This document shows, in pieces, positions 49,804-58,326 of a DNA stretch of 62,108 nucleotides. Under the pieces are notes generated by a model. The model ran no database searches and was not told the origin of the DNA. It saw nothing but the letters and a program-made list of their open reading frames with translations. The position numbers and the translations under genes are program-made. The DNA lies in the NCBI GenBank assembly GCA_017405805.1, contig JAFQZU010000011.1, forward strand, positions 1 to 62,108. Direction: 5' to 3'. The DNA comes from Lachnospiraceae bacterium (GTDB lineage: Bacteria > Bacillota > Clostridia > Lachnospirales > Lachnospiraceae). How positions within the stretch are numbered: the first letter of the stretch is position 1; the number at the start of each line of letters is the position of its first letter.

Positions 49804-51342
49804 TCACGCCTCCTTTTCTTTTTTGCTCAGGCGGGTCATCATCATGCCCACTTCATACTTATCGGTCTCTCTCGCATCTACGATGCCGCTCACCTGTCCG
49901 TCGCAGAGAACGAGGATCCTGTCAGCCAGTGCCAGGAGGACGTCCAGGTCCTCTCCCACGTAAATGACGGCGACGCCCTGTTTTTTCTGCTCGTTGATCA
50001 GGTCGTAGATGGTGTAGGAGGAGTTGATGTCCAGTCCGCGGACCGCGTAGGCCGTCAGCAGTACTTTGGGCGCGGAAGCGATCTCGCGGCCGACCAGGAC
50101 CTTCTGCACATTGCCGCCGGAGAGCCTTCTGACGGGGGTCTCCAGATTGGGCGTGTTGACCGAGAGGTCGTGGACGACGTCCTCCGCCACGGAGTGGGGC
50201 TTTTTCTGGTCCAGCAGGAAGGTATGCCCTCTCCTGTAGGAGCGCAGCATCATGTTCTCGGTGATGTCCATGCTGCCGACAAGACCCATGCCCAGTCTGT
50301 CCTCGGGCACAAAGGAGAGCGAAACGCCCATCCTCTGGATGTCGTAGGGGTCCCGTCCGACCAGCTCGTCGCTCCCGCCGTCGTCCCTGATATAGCGGAT
50401 GGAGCCCGATTCCACGGGCTGGAGCCCCGCGATGGCCTCCAGCAGCTCCTTCTGGCCGTTGCCGGAGACGCCGGCGATGCCGAGGATCTCACCGCTTTTG
50501 GCGGTAAAACTGATATTCTTGAGTTTCAGGATCCCCTCCTCGCTTCTCACGACGAGGTCCTTCACTTCGATCCGGGGTTTGGGGTTGACAGGCTCGGGGC
50601 GGACGATCTCCAGTGTGACCTTATGCCCCACCAGCATGTTCGTCATCTCCTCCGCGTTGGTATCCTTGGTGAGCACGTCGCCGACGTACGCGCCCTTGCG
50701 AAGGACCACTACCCTGTCGGATAATTCCTCCACCTCGCTCATCTTGTGCGTGATGATGACGACCGCTTTGCCGGCGTCACGCATATTGCGGAGCACGCGG
50801 AAGAGCTTCTCCGTCTCCTGGGGCGTGAGCACCGCCGTGGGCTCGTCGAGGATGAGGATGTCAGCGCCGCGGTACAGGACCTTGATGATCTCGACCGTCT
50901 GCTTCTGGGAGACCGACATGTTGTAGATCTTCTCCTCCGGGTCCAGCTCAAAGCCGTACTGATCGCACAGCTCCCTGATGCGCGCGGCGACCTTCTTTAT
51001 GTTAAACCGTCCCTTTTCCTTCAGTCCCAGCGCCACGTTCTCCGCGGCGGACAGGACGTTGACCAGCTTGAAGTGCTGGTGGATCATGCCGATCCCGTAG
51101 GAAAATGCGTCGCCGGGCGACGCGATGACGATTTCTTTTCCGTCGTAATAGATCTGCCCGGAATCGGGATAATAAATTCCGGCCAGCATGTTCATGAGCG
51201 TAGTTTTCCCGCTCCCGTTTTCTCCAAGGATCGCCAGGATCTCGCCGCGGTAGATGTCGAGCTGCGCGTTCTCGTTGGCCACGGTCGATCCGAACGTCTT
51301 GGTGATGTTCCGCATTTTGATGACAGGTTCTCTTTTTTCCAA
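49804..51342 (-). CDS. BMP-type nucleoside ABC transporter ATP-binding protein (NupO/YufO family)
   Basis: Duplicated ABC ATPase energising nucleoside uptake. 512 aa if started at TTG 51342 (MEKREPVIKMRNITKTFG), which has AAGGAAG 6 bases upstream; the frame opens 13 codons earlier at an ATG without a site. The first half has Walker A GENGSGKTT and Walker B ILILDEPTAVL; the second has a degenerate P-loop (GVSGNGQKEL), a good signature (LSGGNVQKVLVGRE) and an altered Walker B (VLLTAYAVRGLDI), as is normal for this family. Confidence 0.92.
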   Translation of the reverse strand: MEKREPVIKMRNITKTFGSTVANENAQLDIYRGEILAILGENGSGKTTLMNMLAGIYYPDSGQIYYDGKEIVIASPGDAFSYGIGMIHQHFKLVNVLSAAENVALGLKEKGRFNIKKVAARIRELCDQYGFELDPEEKIYNMSVSQKQTVEIIKVLYRGADILILDEPTAVLTPQETEKLFRVLRNMRDAGKAVVIITHKMSEVEELSDRVVVLRKGAYVGDVLTKDTNAEEMTNMLVGHKVTLEIVRPEPVNPKPRIEVKDLVVRSEEGILKLKNISFTAKSGEILGIAGVSGNGQKELLEAIAGLQPVESGSIRYIRDDGGSDELVGRDPYDIQRMGVSLSFVPEDRLGMGLVGSMDITENMMLRSYRRGHTFLLDQKKPHSVAEDVVHDLSVNTPNLETPVRRLSGGNVQKVLVGREIASAPKVLLTAYAVRGLDINSSYTIYDLINEQKKQGVAVIYVGEDLDVLLALADRILVLCDGQVSGIVDARETDKYEVGMMMTRLSKKEKEA

Positions 51343-51380
51343 AATAGCTTCCTTAATGCAGCACCCCGAAAACAGCGTCA

Positions 51381-51414
51381 AGGGTCACAGCATGTGCTGC
51401 CATGCTGTGGCCCT
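51381..51414 (-). promoter_or_regulatory. Intergenic hairpin between lipoprotein and ATPase genes
   Basis: A 12-13 bp stem GGGCCACAGCATG/CATGCTGTGACCC with a 6-base loop, without a T run. It probably stabilises the binding-protein mRNA or limits read-through, a common way of expressing more binding protein than transporter. Confidence 0.6.
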
Positions 51415-51451
51415 CAATGGTATCACTTCTTACGTGTGTTTAACGATATGA

Positions 51452-52735
51452 TCAGAAAGCGGTATCCAGAAGCGTGATGCCGTCGATCTGCAGGTCAAAA
51501 TAGGGAGCGGAACGGAACTCGGACTCGTGGAACGCGCCGTCCTTGATGACCTCGGTATCCTTCTCATAGGCGGGATCCGTGTCGACGTCAGCCATGAAGG
51601 AATCCAGGGTCGCGCCTTCCACGGTGAAGGTGGAGGTGTCAAATACCTGGAGGCTGCCGTCCTCGATCTGTGCCTTGATCTCGTCGATCTTCTCCTGCGT
51701 GCCCTCTGCAGCGACGTTCGCGTTGACGTCGGTCAGCTTGACGGAACCGGTGGCAAGGGTGCCTGTCCAGTCGGTCTCGATGGCGGCGCCGTCACGCACG
51801 CACTCGAGGCAGTGGGTCAGGTAAGGCGTCCAGTCGATGCGGGAAGATACGATAAAGGTGTTGGGAGCGACGGACTCGGTAGAGCCGTTGTAGGAGACGT
51901 TCGGAACGCCTGCGGTCTCGCATGCGGTGGGAGCGCCCATGGAGTCAGCGTGCTGGCTGATCAGTTTGCAGCCGTTGCTGATGAGCTTGTTGGCGCCTTC
52001 CTTCTCGGCGGTCTCGTCGTACCAGGATCCGGTAAAGGTCACTTCCATGGTAGCCGTAGGGCAGATGGAACGGGCGCCCAGGAAGAAGGAAGTGTAACCG
52101 GAGATAACTTCGGCGTAGGTGAAAGCGCCGACGTAGCCGATCTTGGCCTCTTCAGCGGTGATCTCGCCCTTTTCGATCATCTCGTTGAGCTTCATGCCTG
52201 CAGCGACGCCTGCCAGGTAACGGCCCTGGAAGATGTCGGCAAAAGCGTTGTGGTAGTTGTCAAGGCCCTCGGTGTGCGCCTTGGTGCCGGTCGCGTGCGC
52301 GAACTGCACTTCCGGGATCTCCTTGGCGGCCTGGATCATGAAGTCCTCGTGGCCGAAGGAATCGGCGAAGATGAAGTTGCAGCCCTCGTCTGCCAGCTCA
52401 AGCGCCGCATCGTAGCACTCCTGGCCCTCGGGGATGTTTGTCTTGATGATGTACTCAACACCCATGGACTCGCAGGCCTCTTTGGCTGCGTTCATGAAGT
52501 TGAGGTCATACGTGGAGTTCTCGTCGTGAAGGAAAATAAAACCGGCCTTCACGGTCTGACCTTCGGCGGTCTCCTCTTTTGCATCCTCTGCGGGAGCAGC
52601 TTCCTCTTCTGCAGCGGTCTCTTCGGTCTCCTCCGCCGCATCGGAAGATGTGCTCGCGGCCGAACCGGATCCGCCGCATGCCGCAAGAGAGAGGGCCATG
52701 GTTGCTGTCAGCAGCCAAGCGACTAATTTTTTCAT
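51452..52735 (-). CDS. BMP family nucleoside-binding lipoprotein
   Basis: Extracellular substrate-binding lipoprotein of the importer. 427 aa from ATG 52735 with GAGGAGG upstream. Signal peptide MKKLVAWLLTATMALSLAAC with lipobox cysteine Cys20, a Ser/Glu/Ala-rich linker (20-65), then the Bmp domain: VKAGFIFLHDENSTYDLNFMNAAKEACE, NFIFADSFGHEDFMIQAAKEIPEVQFAHATG, IGYVGAFTYAEVISGYTSFFLGA. Next to xpt, a purine nucleoside is the likely ligand (inference). Confidence 0.93.
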   Translation of the reverse strand: MKKLVAWLLTATMALSLAACGGSGSAASTSSDAAEETEETAAEEEAAPAEDAKEETAEGQTVKAGFIFLHDENSTYDLNFMNAAKEACESMGVEYIIKTNIPEGQECYDAALELADEGCNFIFADSFGHEDFMIQAAKEIPEVQFAHATGTKAHTEGLDNYHNAFADIFQGRYLAGVAAGMKLNEMIEKGEITAEEAKIGYVGAFTYAEVISGYTSFFLGARSICPTATMEVTFTGSWYDETAEKEGANKLISNGCKLISQHADSMGAPTACETAGVPNVSYNGSTESVAPNTFIVSSRIDWTPYLTHCLECVRDGAAIETDWTGTLATGSVKLTDVNANVAAEGTQEKIDEIKAQIEDGSLQVFDTSTFTVEGATLDSFMADVDTDPAYEKDTEVIKDGAFHESEFRSAPYFDLQIDGITLLDTAF

Positions 52736-52798
52736 ACCTGTCCTCCTCAAAATAGTATAGATAAAAATAGTGTGTATATATTCCAATCTCTCCCTTGC

Positions 52799-52835
52799 GG
52801 CGTATCGTATATGCGCCCGCAGGAAAGAGAATTGA
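52799..52835. repeat. Imperfect hairpin resembling one arm of the ychF palindromic element
   Basis: GCGGCGTATCGTATATGCGCCCGC (52799-52822) resembles GTCGTATATATGCGCC with a 2-bp deletion, and lies 6 bases past the xpt stop. The wider sequence forms an imperfect stem (CAATCTCT...AGAGAATTG). It may be a diverged third copy used as an xpt 3' hairpin. Confidence 0.45.
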
Positions 52836-52841
52836 AAACGA

Positions 52842-53414
52842 TCAGCAGAACTTCACGCCGTAAGCGGGATCCATGGATTCGATCCTGGCAAGGGACTCGA
52901 CCCTGACGCCTTTACTGCGGATCATCTCCCCGCCGGGCTGGAAGGCCTTCTCGATGGCGATCCCTGCGCCTGCCAGCTCCGCGCCGGAGTCGTGCACCAG
53001 CTGGATCAGGCCGTTGAGCGCGGATCCCATGGCGAGGAAATCGTCGATGATCAGCACCTTGTCCCCTTTCTTCAGATAATCCTTGGAGACAATGATGTCG
53101 TACACCTTGCCGTGGGTGAAGGACTCCACTCTGGATGTCCAGACGTCGCCCGCTATGTTCTTTGTCTTGTTTTTCTTCGCAAAAACAACAGGGCATCCGA
53201 ATTCCTGCGCAGTAATACACGCAATCCCAATTCCGGATGCCTCGATCGTCAATATTTTGTTAACGCCGCAGTCCTTGTAGAGCCTGGCGAACTCGCGGCC
53301 CATCTCCCTGAAAAGGGCAATGTCCATTTGATGGTTAAGAAAACTGTCTACCTTAAGAACACCGCCCTCGCGGACGATGCCGTCTCTCACAATGCGCTCC
53401 TCAAGAAGTTTCAT
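52842..53414 (-). CDS. xpt: Xanthine phosphoribosyltransferase
   Basis: Salvages xanthine (or guanine) to the nucleotide with PRPP. 190 aa starting MKLLEERIVRDGIVREGGVLKVDSFLNHQ, with GGGAGG 9 bases upstream; the frame is open 44 codons above through promoter DNA. The PRPP loop is VLIIDDFLAMGSA, and FAKKNKTKNIAGDVWTSRVESFT is typical of Xpt. First gene of the xpt/nucleoside importer set. Confidence 0.95.
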   Translation of the reverse strand: MKLLEERIVRDGIVREGGVLKVDSFLNHQMDIALFREMGREFARLYKDCGVNKILTIEASGIGIACITAQEFGCPVVFAKKNKTKNIAGDVWTSRVESFTHGKVYDIIVSKDYLKKGDKVLIIDDFLAMGSALNGLIQLVHDSGAELAGAGIAIEKAFQPGGEMIRSKGVRVESLARIESMDPAYGVKFC

Positions 53415-53443
53415 ACTGTGGTGCCTCCCAAAATGGAACAGAT

Positions 53444-53489
53444 AAAACCGAACACCTCTATAATACTCGATATCCGCTTCGTTTTGCAA
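53444..53489 (-). promoter_or_regulatory. xpt promoter with a possible PurR box
   Basis: Minus-strand TTGCAA (53484-53489), 18-bp spacer, TATTAT (53460-53465). Just downstream, plus-strand AAAACCGAACACC (53444-53456) resembles the PurBox core CCGAAC with 11 of 13 positions; a weaker match lies near 53512. No purine riboswitch fold (no aptamer-like core) was recognised. Confidence 0.35.
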
Positions 53490-53543
53490 CTTGACAAATG
53501 GCACAATACTTGGAAAAACCGGACTCATTTTTGAGTTATGATT

Positions 53544-53579
53544 CACAATATTGACAACATTATTTATATTGTGTTTAAT
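53544..53579 (+). promoter_or_regulatory. Promoter with overlapping inverted repeat for the acyl reductase/ligase operon
   Basis: TTGACA (53551-53556), 17-bp spacer, TTTAAT (53574-53579). A perfect 8-bp inverted repeat CACAATAT (53544-53551) / ATATTGTG (53566-53573) with a 14-base gap straddles the -35 and spacer, the expected position of a repressor operator. Confidence 0.7.
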
Positions 53580-53653
53580 TGAATTGTGTATGATGGTTTA
53601 GGTGCCCTGCGCAGTTTACGTGCCCTGCACAGCCGGGGTGGAAAGGACGCATT

Positions 53654-56374
53654 TTGGAAAAGTCAGTATTCTTGACAGGAGGAACCGGATTTCTCGGAAC
53701 GGAGCTCGCCGGCCGCATGGTACGCAGAGGCGGCCTGAAGATCTACGCGCTCGTGCGTGCACAGAGTGAAGAAGCTGCCGCCGGCAGGCTCAGGGCCTCC
53801 TGGGACCGCGACAGGGTGCTTCAGGACGCGGTCGGGTCCGCCGTCATTCCCGTGTGCGGAGATTTCACGGTCCCCGGTCTTAGCCTTGACGAAAAGACAC
53901 TGGAGCGTCTTCGGGACGACGTCTCACTGGTCATTCACGCCGGCGCGGAGATCGGCTTCCAGAAGGATGCGGCGGAGCTCGATTCAGTCAACCGCGAGGG
54001 TACTTCCAACGTGCTCTCCCTGGCCGCGCAGCTCCCCGGACTGAAGCGCTTCGTCCACATTTCCACCGCCTACGTCGCCGGTCAGAAGAAGGGACTGGTC
54101 ACGGAGGAGGAGCCCGCAGGCACTGTCTTCTCCAGTCTGTACGAAAAGAGCAAGGCGGAGGCGGAGACCCTGGTCCGGGAATCGGGGCTTCCCTTCTCGA
54201 TCTGCCGGCCCGGCATGATCGTGGGCAGCACCGCGGACGGTCACGTAAAGAATTTCAATACCATCTACTATGTCCTGCGGATGATGCTCCTTAAAAAACT
54301 GCCGGTGATCCCCACAGACGAAGGGACAAGGCTCAATCTGGTGCCGGTCGACTACGTGGCGGACGCCGTCCTGCGGATCGCGCTCTCGCCCGATGCGGAC
54401 GGCCGGACTTTCCACCTGACCTGCCCGACTGCCCTGCAGCCCGGGGTCGGCCAGCTTGCAAAACACGTACGGGCGTGGGCAAAAAGGCATCTCGACGTCG
54501 ATCTCCCGGCCCCGGTCTGCCTGCCGCTGGATCCCCTCGGAAAGGCGGGCCTTGCCTATAACCGCGTCGCGCAGGGCCGCAGGAAGAGTGCGGTCACCAA
54601 TTTTCTCACCCTGCTTCCTTATTTTTACGGGGCGCAGGATTTTGACCGGTCGAATACGGACGCCGTCGCGGGGCCCTTCGATCTGCAGTGGCAGGAATAT
54701 ATCAATAAGCTTCTGGACTATGCCTGCCGAAAGAATTTCATGCGGCAGACCGGGCATAGCGTCTTCGAGCAGGCCATGGTGCGGCGCGCGAGCACCCGGT
54801 ACCCGGTGTGGTATTACGACGTGCGCCGGGACGGGATCCGCATGGTCACCGGGCAGACCGTCAATGAGCGGATCATGAAGACGGTACTCGCCATGCATGC
54901 GCACGGGATCCGCCCCGGAGACCGCGTGGCGCTCACCGGCATCAATTCGGTGCACTACATGATCCTGGACCAGGCCATAGGGCTTCTCGGGGCGGTCAGC
55001 GTGCCCATCTACTACACGACGCCCGTGGATGAGATCGGTCTGCTTCTGGACAGGAGCGGGGCCGGGTGGTTTTTTGTCGGCGATTCGAGGATCATGCAGG
55101 GACTTTGCGATGGAGGGCGGCTCCCGGAAGGCGTGAAGACCGTCGCTTTTTCCCGGGGACAGGACGTTTCCGCCCTTCCCTCTTACGTGATGCCCTGGAA
55201 GACTTTCCTGCGGGTCAGGTCCGCTCCGCCCGCGCTCATGACGCCGGATCCGGACGCGCTGGCCACCATCCGCTACACCTCTGGCACGACCGGTGAACCC
55301 AAGGGCGTCACGTTCACCTACCGCCAGCTGGCCTGGATGGGGGAAGTGATGACGAATATCCTCCCCTGGGAGGACCGGAACCGCACCATGCGCTATCTCT
55401 CCTTCCTGCCGCTGAGCCACGTGGTGGAGGGCATCCTGGCCGCCTATGCGCCGTATTACCTGCTGGCGAAGGTGGATTATTATTACCTGAATGATTTTGA
55501 CGCGCTCGCAGAGACCCTACCCAAAGTGAGGCCCAATGTGTTTTTCTCGGTGCCCCGCTTCTATGAAAAGCTCTGGGAGACTTTCTCCGGCACGGGCGCC
55601 GGGAGCCGCTGGTGCGTCATGCCGGAGGGCCCGGCCAAAAAGGCCGCAGCTGCAGCCCTGCGGCGGGTCCTGCTGCGCAGAGCCGGGCTGGACGCCTGCC
55701 GGCAGCTGATCGTGGGATCGGCCCCGGTCCGGGAATCGCTCCTTTTAAACTTCCGTGCACTCGGGATCGAGATCCACAACGCCTACGGGGAGACCGAAGC
55801 GCCTCTCATCACCATCAATCGTCTGGGCGACAACATTTTTCCCTCTGTCGGCACGCCTTTGCCGGAGACAGAGGTCACGGTCCTTGCGGACGGGGAACTC
55901 CTCGTGCGCGGCCCGCAGGTGACGCCCGGCTACTACGGTCTCGAATCGGACAGCATCCGTGACGGGGCGCTCTATACGGGCGACCTGGGCAGCATCCTGG
56001 AGGACGGCCACGTGCTCCTGCACGGGCGCAAGAAGGAAATGATCGTGACGGCCTACGGCAAAAATATCAGCATCCCCAAGCTCGAATCCCGTCTGCGAGA
56101 CCTCCCGGGCGTGCAGGAGGCGGTCCTCATCGGAGAGAACCGGCCCTACTGCACCGCACTTCTGTGGCTTGGCGAAGATGCGGATGAAGGCGTTCTGGAC
56201 CAGGCGGTCGGAACGATGAACGCCGGACTCTCCCACCCCGAACAGATCCGCAGATACTGCGCTGTCTCCCGCCCCCTCAGCATACAGGCCGGCGAGCTGA
56301 CGCCCAATCTCAAGATCCGGCGCGGCGTCGTACAGGAACACTTCCGGGATGAGATCGAGGGGATGTATCGATGA
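53654..56374 (+). CDS. Fused extended-SDR (thioester-reductase-like) and AMP-binding acyl-CoA synthetase
   Basis: 906 aa, TTG start with AAAGGA 7 bases upstream. Residues 1 to about 365 are an extended SDR related to thioester reductase/male-sterility enzymes: TGGTGFLG (8-15), VIHAGAEIGF, active YxxxK at Tyr163-Lys167, RPGMIVGS. Residues 375-906 are an ANL adenylating enzyme: YTSGTTGEPKG (541-551), NAYGETEAP (709-717), YTGDLG (774-779), GRKKEM and the catalytic-lysine motif LTPNLKIRR. No carrier-protein domain lies between or after them. This is carboxylic-acid-reductase logic with reversed domain order: activate a carboxylate, perhaps then reduce it. The substrate (fatty or other lipophilic acid) is unknown. 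Confidence 0.85.
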   Translation: MEKSVFLTGGTGFLGTELAGRMVRRGGLKIYALVRAQSEEAAAGRLRASWDRDRVLQDAVGSAVIPVCGDFTVPGLSLDEKTLERLRDDVSLVIHAGAEIGFQKDAAELDSVNREGTSNVLSLAAQLPGLKRFVHISTAYVAGQKKGLVTEEEPAGTVFSSLYEKSKAEAETLVRESGLPFSICRPGMIVGSTADGHVKNFNTIYYVLRMMLLKKLPVIPTDEGTRLNLVPVDYVADAVLRIALSPDADGRTFHLTCPTALQPGVGQLAKHVRAWAKRHLDVDLPAPVCLPLDPLGKAGLAYNRVAQGRRKSAVTNFLTLLPYFYGAQDFDRSNTDAVAGPFDLQWQEYINKLLDYACRKNFMRQTGHSVFEQAMVRRASTRYPVWYYDVRRDGIRMVTGQTVNERIMKTVLAMHAHGIRPGDRVALTGINSVHYMILDQAIGLLGAVSVPIYYTTPVDEIGLLLDRSGAGWFFVGDSRIMQGLCDGGRLPEGVKTVAFSRGQDVSALPSYVMPWKTFLRVRSAPPALMTPDPDALATIRYTSGTTGEPKGVTFTYRQLAWMGEVMTNILPWEDRNRTMRYLSFLPLSHVVEGILAAYAPYYLLAKVDYYYLNDFDALAETLPKVRPNVFFSVPRFYEKLWETFSGTGAGSRWCVMPEGPAKKAAAAALRRVLLRRAGLDACRQLIVGSAPVRESLLLNFRALGIEIHNAYGETEAPLITINRLGDNIFPSVGTPLPETEVTVLADGELLVRGPQVTPGYYGLESDSIRDGALYTGDLGSILEDGHVLLHGRKKEMIVTAYGKNISIPKLESRLRDLPGVQEAVLIGENRPYCTALLWLGEDADEGVLDQAVGTMNAGLSHPEQIRRYCAVSRPLSIQAGELTPNLKIRRGVVQEHFRDEIEGMYR

Positions 56375-56922
56375 AAAAAGAGAGGGCCCGCTGTACAAGG
56401 GCAAACCTTACGCGCGCTTTTCTGCGCCGCATGGAGACGCACACGCCGGATGTCGTGCGGCGCATGGAGATCCAGATCCTCATGAACACGACGGCTGACG
56501 CTTTTGGCGAAAAGAGTGAGAGCGTCATGGCACTTCCCGCGGACGGGGCGCTGCGCAAATACACCTCCTGCACGGAAAAATGGTCCCGGAAGAAGGGAAT
56601 CCGGCCGGACATCCTGTATCGGAAAGCACAGGCGCTCGGAAGCCGGGTCCGCCATATGACGGGATTTACGGACCCCGAAGACCTGCGGCGCCTGCTCTTT
56701 TGGATGTACAGAAATATCGGGATCACCATGGAGGGTTCGCTCCCGGGTGAGATCCTGATCCCGCACTGCTATTTCAGCGCTTTCTACACGCCCGTCCGGT
56801 GCCGCCTGATGTCCGCGATGGACGCCGGCGTGATCACCGGTCTGTGCGGCCGCGGAAAGCTTCGTTTTACAGAGAGGATCACGGAGGGCTGCGCCCGGTG
56901 CGCCGCCCGGTATACCATGTAA
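56371..56922 (+). CDS. Small Cys/His protein of the acyl reductase operon, function unknown
   Basis: 183 aa; the ATG overlaps the preceding stop as ATGA, indicating translational coupling. No signal peptide or membrane helix. The C-terminal third is conserved-looking: IPHCYFSAFYTPVRCRLMSAMD, then GLCGRGKLRFTERITEGCARCAARY, with spaced Cys/His residues. That pattern faintly recalls the C-terminal part of the L-2-amino-thiazoline-4-carboxylate hydrolase-like family, but the match is too weak for a name. It may supply a cofactor or substrate site to its operon partners. Confidence 0.7.
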   Translation: MKKERARCTRANLTRAFLRRMETHTPDVVRRMEIQILMNTTADAFGEKSESVMALPADGALRKYTSCTEKWSRKKGIRPDILYRKAQALGSRVRHMTGFTDPEDLRRLLFWMYRNIGITMEGSLPGEILIPHCYFSAFYTPVRCRLMSAMDAGVITGLCGRGKLRFTERITEGCARCAARYTM

Positions 56923-56932
56923 GGAGAATGCC

Positions 56933-58213
56933 ATGTCGGACAAAAAGACCGCGATCGTAATCGGCACGGGCGCCGGCGGCGCCATGATGGCCAGAGAACT
57001 GCAGGGCCGATACCAAGTGACCATCCTCGAAGCCGGGGGATCATTCCACCCTTTTTCCATGCCCCTTAAGCCCTTCGCTGGCCTGCGCGGGACCAACCTG
57101 TTCTTTGATCCCAGAATGATCAGCATGCTGCTGCCCAATATGAAGATCGACCTGACAAGGGACATGGTCCTGGTGCGGGGGATCGGCACGGGCGGCACCA
57201 CGACCCTCGCCACCGGCAATGCGGTGCGGTATGACGGCGCTTTTAAAAAACTGGGCATTGACCTGGACGAACAGTTTGAGGCGCTGTACAAAGAGCTCCC
57301 GATCTCTACGGAGCACGAAAAGAAATGGACTGAAACGACCCGCAGGATGTACCGGGTGTTTGAGGAGATGGGGCTCAACCCGGTCGTCACGCCCAAGTTT
57401 ATGGATCCGGGCAGGTGCGTCGGCTGCGGCCGCTGCGCCATCGGCTGCCCGACCGGGGCTAAGTGGGACACGAGGGCACTGGTCGACGAGGCCCTCCAAA
57501 AAGGAGCGCATCTTCTGAACGGCTGCAAGGTAAAGGAACTGGAGATCCGGGACGGCGCCGTCACATCGGTGCGCGGCTGGTACCGCGGGAGATATTACCG
57601 CTTCCGCGCGGATCTTATCGTGCTCGCGGCGGGAGGCCTCGGTACGCCCGTGATCCTGGAGCGGTCCGGCATTTCCTGTCAGGAAAGACTCTTCGTGGAT
57701 CCCGTCCTCTGTGTCGCGGGGCCCCTCCCCGGGATCGGGCAGGACAGACAGGTCCTGATGCCCTTTATCAGCCAGCAGGACGGCTATATCCTTTCTCCCT
57801 ACATGGACTGCCTCAGCTTCTTTTTCGACCGCCGCTGGCGCCTTCCCATGGACGGGATCGTCAGCATGATGATCAAGCTCGCGGACGAGGAGAAAGGTGC
57901 CGTTCACGGGCGCAGGATCGACAAAACCATGACCATCCGGGACCACGCCGGCATGGAGCGCGGCGTTCTGCAGTGCCGCGAGATCCTGGAGCGGCTGGGC
58001 GTCCCCGAAGAGAAACAGTTCCTTGGCATGCTCAACGCGGGACACCCCGGCGGCATGCTGCCCCTGACCGCCGCTGAGAAGGATACGCTGCACGCCCCCT
58101 CTCTGCCGGAAAACCTGTATGTGGCGGACGCGACCCTCTTCCCCGAATCCATGGGCAATCCGCCGATCCTGACCATCATGGCTCTTGCCAAAAAGATAGC
58201 CTCGCTCCTGTAG
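56933..58213 (+). CDS. GMC-type FAD oxidoreductase with a 4Fe-4S motif
   Basis: 426 aa; AAGGAG 7 bases upstream of the ATG. FAD-binding start AIVIGTGAGGAMMARELQGRYQVTILEAG; a CxxCxxCxxxC cluster at Cys162, 165, 168 and 172 (RCVGCGRCAIGCPTGAKWDT); C-terminal GMC element GHPGGMLPL...NLYVADATLFPESMGNPPILTIMALA. Related proteins oxidise alcohol groups of choline, sterols or long-chain alcohols; the Fe-S insert suggests electron transfer to a ferredoxin-like partner in an anaerobe. With the acyl reductase/ligase it may interconvert lipophilic alcohols and acids. Confidence 0.85.
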   Translation: MSDKKTAIVIGTGAGGAMMARELQGRYQVTILEAGGSFHPFSMPLKPFAGLRGTNLFFDPRMISMLLPNMKIDLTRDMVLVRGIGTGGTTTLATGNAVRYDGAFKKLGIDLDEQFEALYKELPISTEHEKKWTETTRRMYRVFEEMGLNPVVTPKFMDPGRCVGCGRCAIGCPTGAKWDTRALVDEALQKGAHLLNGCKVKELEIRDGAVTSVRGWYRGRYYRFRADLIVLAAGGLGTPVILERSGISCQERLFVDPVLCVAGPLPGIGQDRQVLMPFISQQDGYILSPYMDCLSFFFDRRWRLPMDGIVSMMIKLADEEKGAVHGRRIDKTMTIRDHAGMERGVLQCREILERLGVPEEKQFLGMLNAGHPGGMLPLTAAEKDTLHAPSLPENLYVADATLFPESMGNPPILTIMALAKKIASLL

Positions 58214-58326
58214 CGGGGCTATTGTTACTCCAAGAATTAACGAAATCGTTTATGCATTTTCCGATGACAGTTGTATAATAGTTACAGGAAACCCATTGGA
58301 ATCATATTATTCATAGGAGGTTTTTT

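Noticed and set aside
53420-53546. Purine riboswitch upstream of xpt
   Set aside because: The leader after the predicted promoter is only about 40 bases and lacks the aptamer core; a possible PurR box was recorded instead with low confidence.
53984-55420. 478-codon minus-strand frame
   Set aside because: Antisense to the reductase/ligase fusion, whose adenylation and SDR motifs are intact on the plus strand.
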